In this document: piece after piece, positions 52,396 through 60,818 of the stretch
How the letters are laid out: the number at the start of each line of letters is the position of its first letter
Position numbering within the stretch: the stretch's first letter is position 1
NCBI RefSeq assembly: GCF_000423345.1
Contig: NZ_AUHU01000003.1
Span: 186,001 to 250,000, forward strand
DNA from: Marinimicrobium agarilyticum DSM 16975
GTDB taxonomy: Bacteria > Pseudomonadota > Gammaproteobacteria > Pseudomonadales > Cellvibrionaceae
DNA length: 64,000 nt
Reading direction: 5' to 3'
Made by a program: the position numbers and the translations under genes
The notes under the pieces: model-generated
Databases searched by the model: none
The model's input: the letters and a program-made list of their open reading frames with translations, nothing else
Told to the model about the DNA's origin: nothing

Positions 52396-53307
52396 ATGTT
52401 TGAAACGATCGGGCTCAACACCCAGGAACTGGCTACCTCGGGCACCTTGTTAAGGCTGGTGATCAGTACGGCATTGCTGGTCACAGTCGTTCTGGTGGCG
52501 CGGTGGCTGAGTGCCCGTTATATTCGACGCAATGTCGCCTCCATGGAGTTGCGCCGCCGCTGGTTGGTGTATTCGCGCAATGGTCTGATTCTGATCATGT
52601 TGCTTGGGCTGGTGATCATCTGGGCCGCGGAGTTGCGCACTTTTGCCTTGTCGGTGGTGGCCATCGCTGTGGCATTTGTGGTGGCGACCAAAGAACTGAT
52701 CCTGTGCGTGACCGGCTCCATCGTGAAAACCGGCGCCGGTTCGTTCAACATCGGCGACCGGATTCAGGTAAAGGATTTTCGCGGTGATGTCATCGACCAG
52801 AACCTGCTGGCCACAACCATTCTGGAGGTGGGGCCGGGGAAGCTGACCCACCAGCGCACCGGGCGCATGACCGTTATCCCCAACGCGCTCTTTGTCTCGG
52901 AGCCGGTGGTCAATGAGAGCTATACCCACGACTATGTGTTGCACGTCTTTACCGTGCCGTTCAAGCGCAATGCCGACTGGCGAGGGGCACAGAAAGCGTT
53001 GTTGGAGGCCGCCAATCAGGCCTGCGAGCCTTTTGTGGTGGAAGCGAAACGGTATCTGAAAAAATTGAATGAATACCGGGGGCTGGATGCGCCCTCGGTG
53101 GATCCACGCGTGACCCTGCAGGTGCCCAGCGCAGAAGAAATTCACCTGATTGTGCGAATTCCGGCACTCACCGATCGGCGCAGCGCCATTGAGCAGTCGA
53201 TCCTGACAGAAGTGTTCAGCCGCAACGATTTTCTGCCCCTCAAGATCGAGGAGAAAGCCTCCGACAGAGAAGAACTGTCACAGGAGGCTCCCTCCACGGT
53301 GTCGTGA
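52396..53307 (+). CDS. Mechanosensitive ion channel family protein (MscS-like)
   Basis: A 303-residue channel. Three membrane helices in the first 120 residues (LRLVISTALLVTVVLVARWL, GLILIMLLGLVIIWA, LSVVAIAVAFVVATKELILC) precede the beta domain (GDRIQVKDFRGDVIDQNLLA, RMTVIPNALFVSEPVVN), which is the MscS signature. It opens under membrane tension to protect against osmotic downshock. The C-terminal tail is charged. Convergent with the nucleosidase gene with one bp between them. Confidence 0.92.
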   Translation: MFETIGLNTQELATSGTLLRLVISTALLVTVVLVARWLSARYIRRNVASMELRRRWLVYSRNGLILIMLLGLVIIWAAELRTFALSVVAIAVAFVVATKELILCVTGSIVKTGAGSFNIGDRIQVKDFRGDVIDQNLLATTILEVGPGKLTHQRTGRMTVIPNALFVSEPVVNESYTHDYVLHVFTVPFKRNADWRGAQKALLEAANQACEPFVVEAKRYLKKLNEYRGLDAPSVDPRVTLQVPSAEEIHLIVRIPALTDRRSAIEQSILTEVFSRNDFLPLKIEEKASDREELSQEAPSTVS

Positions 53308-53308
53308 T

Positions 53309-54160
53309 TTACAGATATTGCAGCAAATGGAGGCTGAATTTTGCAGCTTCCTTGGCCGCAATCGGGCCCAGGCGCAGATAATCGTTGTTGGGCTCTTCCT
53401 GGGCCAGGTTACTGCCCGAACGGATGATCAGATAGGGCACGCCGAAGGTCTCACACACATGCCCCAGCGGGGCGGACTCCATTTCCATAATGTCGGCCTT
53501 GAACTTCTCCCGCAGCAGCGTGAGCCGGCGCTCGGTTACCCCAAACAGATCTGAAGACGTGACCACGCCGAAGCGCACGCTATTCTTATAGGTCTCATCG
53601 TTGGCACTGACAGTTTGCGCCGGGTAGCTTGCCATGGCTTTTTTCGCCAGTTCCAAAAGCGCCTCATCAGGGGTGAACTCGTTCTCTACTTCTTTGCCAT
53701 CGTCCGGACTGTTCATCGGGCGGTAGGTCATGCCGGTGGAGGTCAGGCTTCCGTAATCGTGTTCATAGGTATGAGTGGCCACCACTACATCGCCGGTGCG
53801 CAATTTGTGGTTTACGCGGGCGCCGGTGCCGGTCATCAGTACCAGGCGAGGCCGGAACTCGCGAAGAAACAGGGTGGTGGTCATGCCGGTGTAGGTCTTG
53901 CCAATACCGGTAATGGCGACCACGACAGGCTTGCCGTGCAAAGTCCCCTGCCAGTAGGGAATACCCCAGAGGCTTTTCTTTTCCGGGTTCTCGAGAGCAT
54001 CGGTCAGTACCGGTGTTTCCTGGGGTACAGCGCCAAGGATGACGATGGTCTCCGTTGGTTCGTACACCAGCCCGGTGTTCGCGTGGCTGAGGGCTGAAAG
54101 CACCAGCAGACACAAGATCCCGAGGGCTGCCCGCAGACTGTAGTAGAAACGTGTGTTCAT
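53309..54160 (-). CDS. Exported MTA/SAH-nucleosidase-like protein (PNP/UDP family)
   Basis: A 283-residue protein with a signal peptide (LRAALGILCLLVLSALSHA). The PNP_UDP_1 fold is visible: TIVILGAVPQETPVLTDALE, ITGIGKTYTGMTTTLFLREF, LMTGTGARVNHKLRTGDVVV, DIMEMESAPLGHVCETFGVP. Enzymes of this group cut the glycosidic bond of methylthioadenosine, adenosylhomocysteine or other nucleosides. The catalytic Asp of the bacterial nucleosidases (the SD in RAISDVA of E. coli) is Asn here (RSGSNLAQ), so activity may differ. Being exported, it probably acts on extracellular nucleosides. It shares the divergent promoter region with the NUP gene. Confidence 0.88.
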   Translation of the reverse strand: MNTRFYYSLRAALGILCLLVLSALSHANTGLVYEPTETIVILGAVPQETPVLTDALENPEKKSLWGIPYWQGTLHGKPVVVAITGIGKTYTGMTTTLFLREFRPRLVLMTGTGARVNHKLRTGDVVVATHTYEHDYGSLTSTGMTYRPMNSPDDGKEVENEFTPDEALLELAKKAMASYPAQTVSANDETYKNSVRFGVVTSSDLFGVTERRLTLLREKFKADIMEMESAPLGHVCETFGVPYLIIRSGSNLAQEEPNNDYLRLGPIAAKEAAKFSLHLLQYL

Positions 54161-54513
54161 AGTGAACTCTCATGTGGTGGTGAAAAAACGGGAGTGGTGA
54201 GTCTTCAAGTCGATATTGGCCCCCGGAGCCGCGCTGGAGGGTACCCGTCCGAATGAGCAATATTCGTACCCAACTCCATATTTCCTGACTATATCGTCAG
54301 TAAATGAGTGTTTGGACGGTAAGTCTGGTGTTTGAGTGAACAAAAAAGGCGCTTTTCACCTGACTAATGCCCGTTAATTGGGCGGCGTTGGTCAGTTTAT
54401 AAACGCGTTGGCTGATTGACACCCGGAGTTTTCGGGGAGATTCTAAAACTCTTGTCCAATTGGACAGTAATTTGCATAAGCTGGTTTGATCTTCTTCATC
54501 CGACAAGAGAGGT
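54161..54513. other. Divergent control region between nucleosidase-like and NUP genes
   Basis: 353 bp with no gene. It contains the RutR-like palindrome at 54452-54467. Otherwise AT-rich. Confidence 0.5.
54452..54467. promoter_or_regulatory. RutR-like operator
   Basis: TTGTCCAATTGGACAG contains a 14-bp perfect palindrome (TGTCCAATTGGACA) and matches the E. coli RutR site TTGACCANNTGGTCAA except for a symmetric A-to-T change in each arm and the last base. It lies 47 bp upstream of the NUP gene. The RutR-like regulator at 58018 is the obvious candidate to bind it. Confidence 0.65.
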
Positions 54514-55557
54514 ATGCTTGTGCAAACAATGATTCTGCGTTCGGGGCTGTTGCTGGCCGCGTTGTTTATGTCCTTTGCCGCTCAGGCGGCAATTCCGGTC
54601 AAAGTGGTGGTGGTCGCCATGTTCGAAAATGGCGAACTCACCGGAGACGAACCGGGGGAATATCAGTTCTGGATTGAACGATTGAAGCTCAAAAAGCTCG
54701 ACTTCCCGCTTGGCGCTCACGATCTTCACGTCAACGACGACGGCGTGCTCGCCATCTGCACCGGTGGGGGTGTGACCAACGCTACAGCCTCGATCATGGC
54801 CTTGGGGCTGGATGAGCGTTTCGATCTGTCCAACGCGTATTGGGTCATTGCCGGCATCGGCGGGGGCGACCCGTTGGATGTGTCCTTGGGCACCGGGGTA
54901 TGGGCCAAGCACGTGGTAGACGGCGATCTTCTCTATGAAATCGATGGACGGGAAATCCCCAGCAGTTGGGAGTACGGTCTGATTCCTCTGGGCGCGAAGG
55001 AGCCCAATCAGGAAGCGACCGGATGGACGGTGGACACCATCGTGTACGACCTGAATCCGTCGCTGGTGGATTGGGCCTACGAGCTCACCAAGGACCACCC
55101 GGTAGAAGATACCCCGGCAATGAAAAATTTTCGCGCGCACTACAAAGGCTTTCCCAACGCCATGAAGCCGCCGTTTGTCACCATTGGCGATACGCTCGGA
55201 GCGAGTACCTACTGGCATGGTGAGCTGTTGAACAACTGGGCCAATGACTGGGTGCAGCTGCATGCGGGTGAGAAGGCCAACATGGTCACCACCAATATGG
55301 AAGACAATGGCACCCTCACCGCTTTGCATCGCTTGGCCAGAACCGATCGGGTCGATACCGACAGAGTGTTGGTGTTGCGCACGGTCAGTAACTACAGCTT
55401 CCCGCCTCCGGGTAAAAGCGCGGCCTGGAGCACTACCGCGCCGTATCCGGATCAGGGGTTGCCAGCTTACGAGGCGGCATTCGGCCTGGGTAATCGGGTC
55501 GTACAAACCCTGCTCGAAGGGTGGGACACCTATCGCGATACGGTGCCGGGCTCCTGA
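54514..55557 (+). CDS. NUP-family purine nucleoside protein, exported
   Basis: A 347-residue member of the NUP (purine nucleoside permease) family. Despite the name, the protein is soluble with a PNP-like fold: KVVVVAMFENGELTGDEPGE, GAHDLHVNDDGVLAICTGGG, VTNATASIMALGLDERFDLS, WVIAGIGGGDPLDVSLG. A signal peptide (LLLAALFMSFAAQA) directs it out. It probably hydrolyses or phosphorolyses purine nucleosides outside the cytoplasm. The start is uncertain: ATG 54514, or GTG 54520 with better-spaced GAGAGG. It is followed by the nucleoside hydrolase with a one-base gap. Confidence 0.85.
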   Translation: MLVQTMILRSGLLLAALFMSFAAQAAIPVKVVVVAMFENGELTGDEPGEYQFWIERLKLKKLDFPLGAHDLHVNDDGVLAICTGGGVTNATASIMALGLDERFDLSNAYWVIAGIGGGDPLDVSLGTGVWAKHVVDGDLLYEIDGREIPSSWEYGLIPLGAKEPNQEATGWTVDTIVYDLNPSLVDWAYELTKDHPVEDTPAMKNFRAHYKGFPNAMKPPFVTIGDTLGASTYWHGELLNNWANDWVQLHAGEKANMVTTNMEDNGTLTALHRLARTDRVDTDRVLVLRTVSNYSFPPPGKSAAWSTTAPYPDQGLPAYEAAFGLGNRVVQTLLEGWDTYRDTVPGS

Positions 55558-55558
55558 C

Positions 55559-56647
55559 ATGCTCCGGTGGTTATCTTATCTGTTAATGCTGTCGGCTTTG
55601 TCGGGGCGCGTTCAGGCGGCCCCGATGATTTTCGACAACGATATGGCCATCGACGATTGGGCGGCGTTGCTGTATTTGCTGCACCACCCAGAGGCCGATG
55701 TAAAAGCCATCACTATTTCGGCCAGTGGTGAATCCCGGTGCGAGCCAGCGCTGCGTAATACCCTGTCATTGTTGGACTTGCCGGGCGGCGTTCCCGAGAT
55801 TCCCGTGGCCTGTGGCGACGATTACCCACTGGATGGCTATTTCGTGTTCCCTGAGCCCTGGCGCAAAGATTCCGACACCTTGTCGGGGGTTGAGTTGCCT
55901 GCGAGCAAGCGGCGGGCGTCTTCTCAGCATGCGGTGGAAGTCATTCATCAAACGCTGCAGTCCGCTGAGGAAGATGTGACGATCGTCGCCACCGGTCCCT
56001 TGACGAATATTGCGCAGTGGCTCGAGCGTTACCCCGAGGATGCTAAGCGTGTAGCGGCGCTCATTATCATGGGCGGGACGGTGGATGCGCCGGGGAATAT
56101 CATTGTGCCCAATTTTACCGACGGCCACCCCAACACGACGGCGGAATGGAATATTTATATCGACCCGGTGGCGGCCGATCGAGTGCTGGCGGCGGATATC
56201 CCGACCGTCTTGGTGGGGCTGGATGTGACCAACGCGGTGCGGGTCACCGAGATGGTGGCGAAACAATTCAAGGCGGTGGCGGCGACCGACTCTGCCCGTT
56301 TCTGGAGTCAGGTGCTCGACAGGAATGACTGGTTCATCGCCTCCGGAGAATATTATTTCTGGGATACTCTGGCCGCCTTGATTGCTGTGGACTCAAGCCT
56401 GTGTCAGGGGGACAAGAAGGCGTTGGGGGTTGCAATCGCGGTAACCGACGACCCCTGGTGGCCCACGAGCGATAAAGTCATGCCGGCCCGGCGTTGGGAT
56501 GGTCAGGCCCGCTCTCATCTTGACGCCACGTCAGCCGGAACGTTGGTGGAGAACGATCAATATCCGCGAGTGACGGTCTGTCGGGAAACGAATCCGGGTA
56601 CGGTTTTTTATGAGTTTCGGGTCCGGTTGAATAGCTCGCGGCGTTAG
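55559..56647 (+). CDS. Exported nucleoside hydrolase (IUNH family)
   Basis: A 362-residue enzyme that hydrolyses nucleosides to base and ribose. A signal peptide (LLMLSALSGRVQA) is followed by the calcium/ribose-binding Asp motif FDNDMAIDDWAALLYLL. The other family segments are VTIVATGPLTNIAQWLER and HPNTTAEWNIYIDPVAADRV. The Asp motif is slightly variant (D-N-D for the usual D-T-D) but both functional acids remain. It begins one base after the NUP stop, so the two are translationally coupled. Exported location is unusual for the family. Confidence 0.9.
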   Translation: MLRWLSYLLMLSALSGRVQAAPMIFDNDMAIDDWAALLYLLHHPEADVKAITISASGESRCEPALRNTLSLLDLPGGVPEIPVACGDDYPLDGYFVFPEPWRKDSDTLSGVELPASKRRASSQHAVEVIHQTLQSAEEDVTIVATGPLTNIAQWLERYPEDAKRVAALIIMGGTVDAPGNIIVPNFTDGHPNTTAEWNIYIDPVAADRVLAADIPTVLVGLDVTNAVRVTEMVAKQFKAVAATDSARFWSQVLDRNDWFIASGEYYFWDTLAALIAVDSSLCQGDKKALGVAIAVTDDPWWPTSDKVMPARRWDGQARSHLDATSAGTLVENDQYPRVTVCRETNPGTVFYEFRVRLNSSRR

Positions 56648-56662
56648 TGTTTCAAGCGGCGC

Positions 56663-58021
56663 TCATGCATTGGCGGCTGCCATCAGGCGTTGGCTGGCCG
56701 CCCCATGTCGAGCGAGAATATCCCCAAGGTCGGCGTCGGTCAGCTCGGCCGACTTTACCTTCCATTGACCGGCGACCATCACGTAGTCAGCCCGATGCGC
56801 TCCACACAGCAGGAGCGCCGCCAGCGGGTCACCGTGACCGGAAAAGCGCGGTTCATCCAACCGGAACAGCGCCAAGTCGGCCTGTTGGCCCTCGGCGAGT
56901 GTGCCGAGCTCCGGGCGGTGCAACAATTCGGCCCCGCCGCGGGTTGCCATGCTTAGGGCGTCGAGATGACTGCACTGATCCGCCCCGTAGGTGAGTTTTT
57001 GCATCAGCATGGCCTGGCGGGCTTCCTGAATCATGTTGGAGCCGTCGTTGGACGCCGAACCGTCAACGCCCAGGCCGACTCGCACACCGGCGCGACGCAA
57101 CTCCTGCGCGCGACATTGTCCCGAGCCAAGCAGCATATTCGAGCTGGGGCAATGGCACACACCTACCTTGCCGTGCGCCAGCGTTTGAATTTCGTCGTCA
57201 TTGAAGTGGATGCCATGGGCCAGCCAGACCCGTCCGTCGAGCCAGCCCACATCGGCCAGATATTCCACCGGGCGTTGGTTGAACTGCTTTACGCAAAATG
57301 CGTTCTCGTCCTCGGTCTCACCCAGGTGCGTGTGCAGAAGTACGTCTTCTTCTTTTGCGGTTTGGGCACACTCGCGCATCAGTTCGTGGGTCACGGAAAA
57401 CGGCGAGCAGGGTGCCAGGGCAATCTGACAGAGAGACTCGGGGCGGCGGTCGTGGTGCGAGCGTATAAGCCGCCGACTGTCGTCGAGAATCTGCTCCTCG
57501 GACTCGACCACCGAGTCCGGCGGCAGGCCCCCGGTGGATTGCCCCATGCTCATGGAGCCCCGAGTCAGTGTGACCCGGTTGCCAATGCTCTTTGCCGCTT
57601 CCACCTGAACATCGATGGCGCGGGGCAACAGCGTGCTGAAGATATAGTGATGGTCGGCGGCGGTGGTGCAGCCCGAGAGTAACAGCTCGCTCAGGGCCAG
57701 CTGTGTGGACGCGTACACCGCTTCGTCATCCAGATTCGCCCATACCGGATAGAGTGCCTCTAGCCAGGGGAACAGGGCTTTGTTCAGGGCCGGCTGCAAT
57801 GCCCGTGTCAGAGATTGGTAAAAGTGGTGGTGACCGTTGATCAGACCGGGGATCAATACATGTTCGGACGCATCGAACGTCCGGTCGTAGGGGGTGACCG
57901 GGGTTTTACCGCGAGCCACCAGCTCGACGATGTGTTGATCGCGAACCACCAGGCCATTGTCGGCGTTTTCTCCGGTACCGGTCCAGCAGGCGAGTGGGTT
58001 GCGCAGCCACAAAGTACTCAT
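56663..58021 (-). CDS. 8-oxoguanine deaminase
   Basis: A 452-residue amidohydrolase that converts 8-oxoguanine to urate. The metal ligands and family motifs are all visible: PGLINGHHHFYQSLTRALQP, LLHTHLGETEDENAF, VWLAHGIHFNDDEI, VCHCPSSNMLLGSG and GVDGSASNDGSNM. It starts four bases inside the end of the RutR-like gene (ATGA overlap) and is last in a six-gene operon with the ABC transporter. Guanine deaminase activity cannot be excluded. Confidence 0.9.
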   Translation of the reverse strand: MSTLWLRNPLACWTGTGENADNGLVVRDQHIVELVARGKTPVTPYDRTFDASEHVLIPGLINGHHHFYQSLTRALQPALNKALFPWLEALYPVWANLDDEAVYASTQLALSELLLSGCTTAADHHYIFSTLLPRAIDVQVEAAKSIGNRVTLTRGSMSMGQSTGGLPPDSVVESEEQILDDSRRLIRSHHDRRPESLCQIALAPCSPFSVTHELMRECAQTAKEEDVLLHTHLGETEDENAFCVKQFNQRPVEYLADVGWLDGRVWLAHGIHFNDDEIQTLAHGKVGVCHCPSSNMLLGSGQCRAQELRRAGVRVGLGVDGSASNDGSNMIQEARQAMLMQKLTYGADQCSHLDALSMATRGGAELLHRPELGTLAEGQQADLALFRLDEPRFSGHGDPLAALLLCGAHRADYVMVAGQWKVKSAELTDADLGDILARHGAASQRLMAAANA

Positions 58022-58740
58022 GCGTCGGCATCATCCAGGGCGGTTTGTGGGGCTGGTCGTGCGGGTGGTTCCAGGCCACAACCGCGCAAGATCAATTGGC
58101 TCAGGAAATCAGAAATATCGCGAATCATATCTGGCTCATACTCGGCCCGGTTCATGATGGTCAGCACCTGAGTGTCGAAGTCGGCATAATGCTGGGTGGA
58201 GGACCAGATCAAAAAGATCAGTTGCATGGAATCCACATTCGCCATGCGCCCCTGCTCAATCCAGGTGTCGATGACGGCCGCTTTACGCCGCACCCACTGG
58301 CGCATTTCGGTGCGAATATAATCTTTAAGATGCGGTGCGCCTTGCACAATCTCCATGGCGAACAGCTTGGACGCGCGCGGATGAGTGTAGGACAGCTCGA
58401 CTTTTTTTCGGATGAACTCATCCAGCACCACGGCCGGATCATCCTTTTCGGTAATCTCATCGAAAAAGTTATTCCACAGGTGGATCAGGTTATCCAGCAC
58501 CGCGATGTACAGATTCGACTTGCTCTTGAAATAGTAATGAACGTTGGCTTTCGGAATCTGGGCCCGGTCGGCGATGGCCTGGATGCTGGTGCCCCGGTAG
58601 CCGTGTTGAACAAATTCCTCCTCCGCCGCCTTGACGATATTGGTCAGGTTGCGGTCCCGAATTTTCCCCGCCCGGTACTTGCCGGTCGGGGTTTCATTGG
58701 GGTCGAAGTCCATCGCGTTTTCCAGTGCTTTATTGACCAT
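58018..58740 (-). CDS. RutR-like TetR family regulator of purine/pyrimidine metabolism
   Basis: A 240-residue regulator. The helix-turn-helix is YRGTSIQAIADRAQIPKANV with HYYFKSKSNLYIAVL. The C-terminal domain closely follows E. coli RutR: RASKLFAMEIVQGAPHLKDY, VIDTWIEQGRMANVDSMQLI, FLIWSSTQHYADFDTQVL. RutR binds uracil or thymine and represses rut and related genes. The N-terminal extension is charged. It lies in the operon between the BMP protein and the deaminase. A near-RutR operator is at 54452. Confidence 0.9.
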   Translation of the reverse strand: MVNKALENAMDFDPNETPTGKYRAGKIRDRNLTNIVKAAEEEFVQHGYRGTSIQAIADRAQIPKANVHYYFKSKSNLYIAVLDNLIHLWNNFFDEITEKDDPAVVLDEFIRKKVELSYTHPRASKLFAMEIVQGAPHLKDYIRTEMRQWVRRKAAVIDTWIEQGRMANVDSMQLIFLIWSSTQHYADFDTQVLTIMNRAEYEPDMIRDISDFLSQLILRGCGLEPPARPAPQTALDDADA

Positions 58741-58784
58741 TGTTATTACGCTCTCCGTTGTAGGGCTCTGGTTCCCTGTTGCCT

Positions 58785-59846
58785 TTATCCGTCGATGCCT
58801 TTTACGTACCACTCAAGCTCTATAAGCTCTTCGTCGCTCAGCTGTTCACCCTCTTTCACCATCAGCTCGCCGGCCTGGTTGTAGATCGGGCCTTCAAAGA
58901 CGGCGTGTTCGCCGTTGATGATCTGCATTTTAACCGTATTGACCTTTTCAACAACCCACTCGGGAACCGCCTCATTGAAAGGCGCCACATCCACCACGCC
59001 TTCTTTCAGGCCATGCCAGATCGCTTTCGGTTCCCAGGTGCCGTCGAGCACGGCCTGAATCTTGTCCCGATAAATGCTTTCCCAGTGCATGACCGCCGCG
59101 GTCAAATGGGACTTGGGCCCATAATGGCTCATGTCGGAGTTGAAGCCGACCGAATAGACGCCGCGTGCTTCGGCGGCCTGAATCACTGCCGGGGAATCGG
59201 TGTGCATGGTCAGTACGTCCACGTTTTGCAGAATCAGGCTGTCCGCCGCTTCGCGCTCCTTGGCCGGATCGTGCCAGGTGTTGATCCACACGACTTTCAC
59301 TTTGACGTTGGGGTTGGTAGCTTGCGCACCCAGGGTAAAGGCATTGATCCCCCGAATCACCTCCGGAATGGGGAAGGCGGCCACATAACCGATCTGGTTG
59401 GTAGAACTCATGGCCCCGGCGGTCATACCGGCCAGGTAGCGGGCCTGATAGGCTCGGGCCTGATAGTTGCCGACGTTGCGCGCGGTTTTGTAACCGGTGG
59501 CGTGCTCGTATTTCACCTGAGGGAAACGCCGCGCGACTTTCAACGTCGGATTCATATAGCCGAACGAGGTGGTGAAAATCAGATCGTAACCGCGGGCGGA
59601 CAGGTTGCGGATCACCCGCTCGGAGTCCGCCCCTTCAGCGACGCTTTCGACGTAGTTGGTCTCGATTTTGTCTCCGAACTCTTCTTCTACAATTTTTCGG
59701 GCCCGATCGTGCATATAGGTCCAGCCGGCATCGCCAATGGGGCTGACATAGACGAACCCGACCTTGAGCGGTTTGTCGTCTGCCTGGCTGGCCAGGCTCC
59801 AGCCCAGCAGGGCGGCGGTGAGAGCCAGTAAGGGTGTGAGTTTCAT
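58785..59846 (-). CDS. BMP-family ABC transporter substrate-binding protein
   Basis: A 353-residue periplasmic binding protein (signal peptide to ASQA). The BMP/PnrA family, which binds purine nucleosides or bases, is recognised by VGFVYVSPIGDAGWTYMHDR, GYDLIFTTSFGYMNPTLKVA, ARAYQARYLAGMTAGAM and IGYVAAFPIPEVIRGINAF. No lipobox: it appears soluble in the periplasm. It is followed by 44 bp, then the RutR-like gene. It feeds the permeases and ATPase of the same operon. Confidence 0.92.
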   Translation of the reverse strand: MKLTPLLALTAALLGWSLASQADDKPLKVGFVYVSPIGDAGWTYMHDRARKIVEEEFGDKIETNYVESVAEGADSERVIRNLSARGYDLIFTTSFGYMNPTLKVARRFPQVKYEHATGYKTARNVGNYQARAYQARYLAGMTAGAMSSTNQIGYVAAFPIPEVIRGINAFTLGAQATNPNVKVKVVWINTWHDPAKEREAADSLILQNVDVLTMHTDSPAVIQAAEARGVYSVGFNSDMSHYGPKSHLTAAVMHWESIYRDKIQAVLDGTWEPKAIWHGLKEGVVDVAPFNEAVPEWVVEKVNTVKMQIINGEHAVFEGPIYNQAGELMVKEGEQLSDEELIELEWYVKGIDG

Positions 59847-59882
59847 GGAGTTATCCTCGTTAATGGCAGGGCGTATAAGCGG

Positions 59883-60809
59883 TTATTGGGGCGGATGATA
59901 CGGCTGGCCCAGGGAGCGGGGGGCAAACAACCCCTTGGCACCCTTGCGGCTCATCATGAACACCAGCACCACAATGGTGACGGCGTAGGGCAGCATCGCC
60001 AGCAGGTTCGACGGCACGTCGTACCCGAAGCCCTGCAACAACAGGTGCAGAATGCTGGCAAATCCGAACAGCCAGGCGCCCATCAGAATGCGTTCAGTAC
60101 GCCAGCTGGCAAACACCACCAGCGCCAATGCGATCCAGCCCCGGCCAGCGGAAATGCCTTCGGCCCACATCGGTGTATAGGACAGTGACAGGTAAGCCCC
60201 GGCCAGCCCGGCCATGGCCCCGCCAAACAGCACCGCCGCGTATCGCACCAGCAGAACTTTGTAGCCCAGCGCGTGGGCGACCTGTGGGTTCTCGCCCACG
60301 GCGCGAATGATCAACCCCAACCGGGTCGAGCGCATGGTCCAGAACACCAGAGCAAACAAAGTCAGCCCCAGATACACCATCAGGTCCTGGCCGAACAGAG
60401 CCGGCCCGATCAATGGAATTTTGTGCAACAGTGGCAGCTCGACCCGGGTCATGCCTTCGATCGACTGGCCCACATACTCGGCGCCGAGAAAGGCGCTCAG
60501 GCCGGTCCCGAAAATCGTGAGGGCGAGACCGGTGGCTACCTGATTGGAAATCAACGTCAGGGCCACAAAGGCGAAAATCAACGAGACCAGCGCACCCGCC
60601 AGGGCGCCTATAACGACCCCTAGCATAAGAGAGTCAGCGCTGTAGGCGGCGATAAACGCGCAGGCCGCACCCACCAGGATCATGCCTTCCTGCCCCAGGT
60701 TGAGTACTCCGGAGCGCTCGGAAATCATGGCCCCCAAAGCCACCAGCAACAGAGGCGTGCCGGTACGGACGGTCGCGAACAGAATGTTTTCAAGTAATGC
60801 GAGATCCAT
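59883..60809 (-). CDS. Nucleoside/purine ABC transporter permease (NupC/YufQ-like)
   Basis: A 308-residue integral membrane protein of the BPD_transp_2 type. The first segment RSGVLNLGQEGMILVGAACA is the family signature. About eight hydrophobic helices. It couples to the ATPase at 61885. Lies 9 bp after the other permease and 36 bp before the BMP gene, all on the minus strand. Confidence 0.93.
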   Translation of the reverse strand: MDLALLENILFATVRTGTPLLLVALGAMISERSGVLNLGQEGMILVGAACAFIAAYSADSLMLGVVIGALAGALVSLIFAFVALTLISNQVATGLALTIFGTGLSAFLGAEYVGQSIEGMTRVELPLLHKIPLIGPALFGQDLMVYLGLTLFALVFWTMRSTRLGLIIRAVGENPQVAHALGYKVLLVRYAAVLFGGAMAGLAGAYLSLSYTPMWAEGISAGRGWIALALVVFASWRTERILMGAWLFGFASILHLLLQGFGYDVPSNLLAMLPYAVTIVVLVFMMSRKGAKGLFAPRSLGQPYHPPQ

Positions 60810-60818
60810 AATGGGTCC

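Noticed and set aside
55244-55558. N-terminal extension of the nucleoside hydrolase
   Set aside because: The open frame extends into the NUP gene, but the signal peptide begins at the ATG at 55559, one base after the NUP stop codon.
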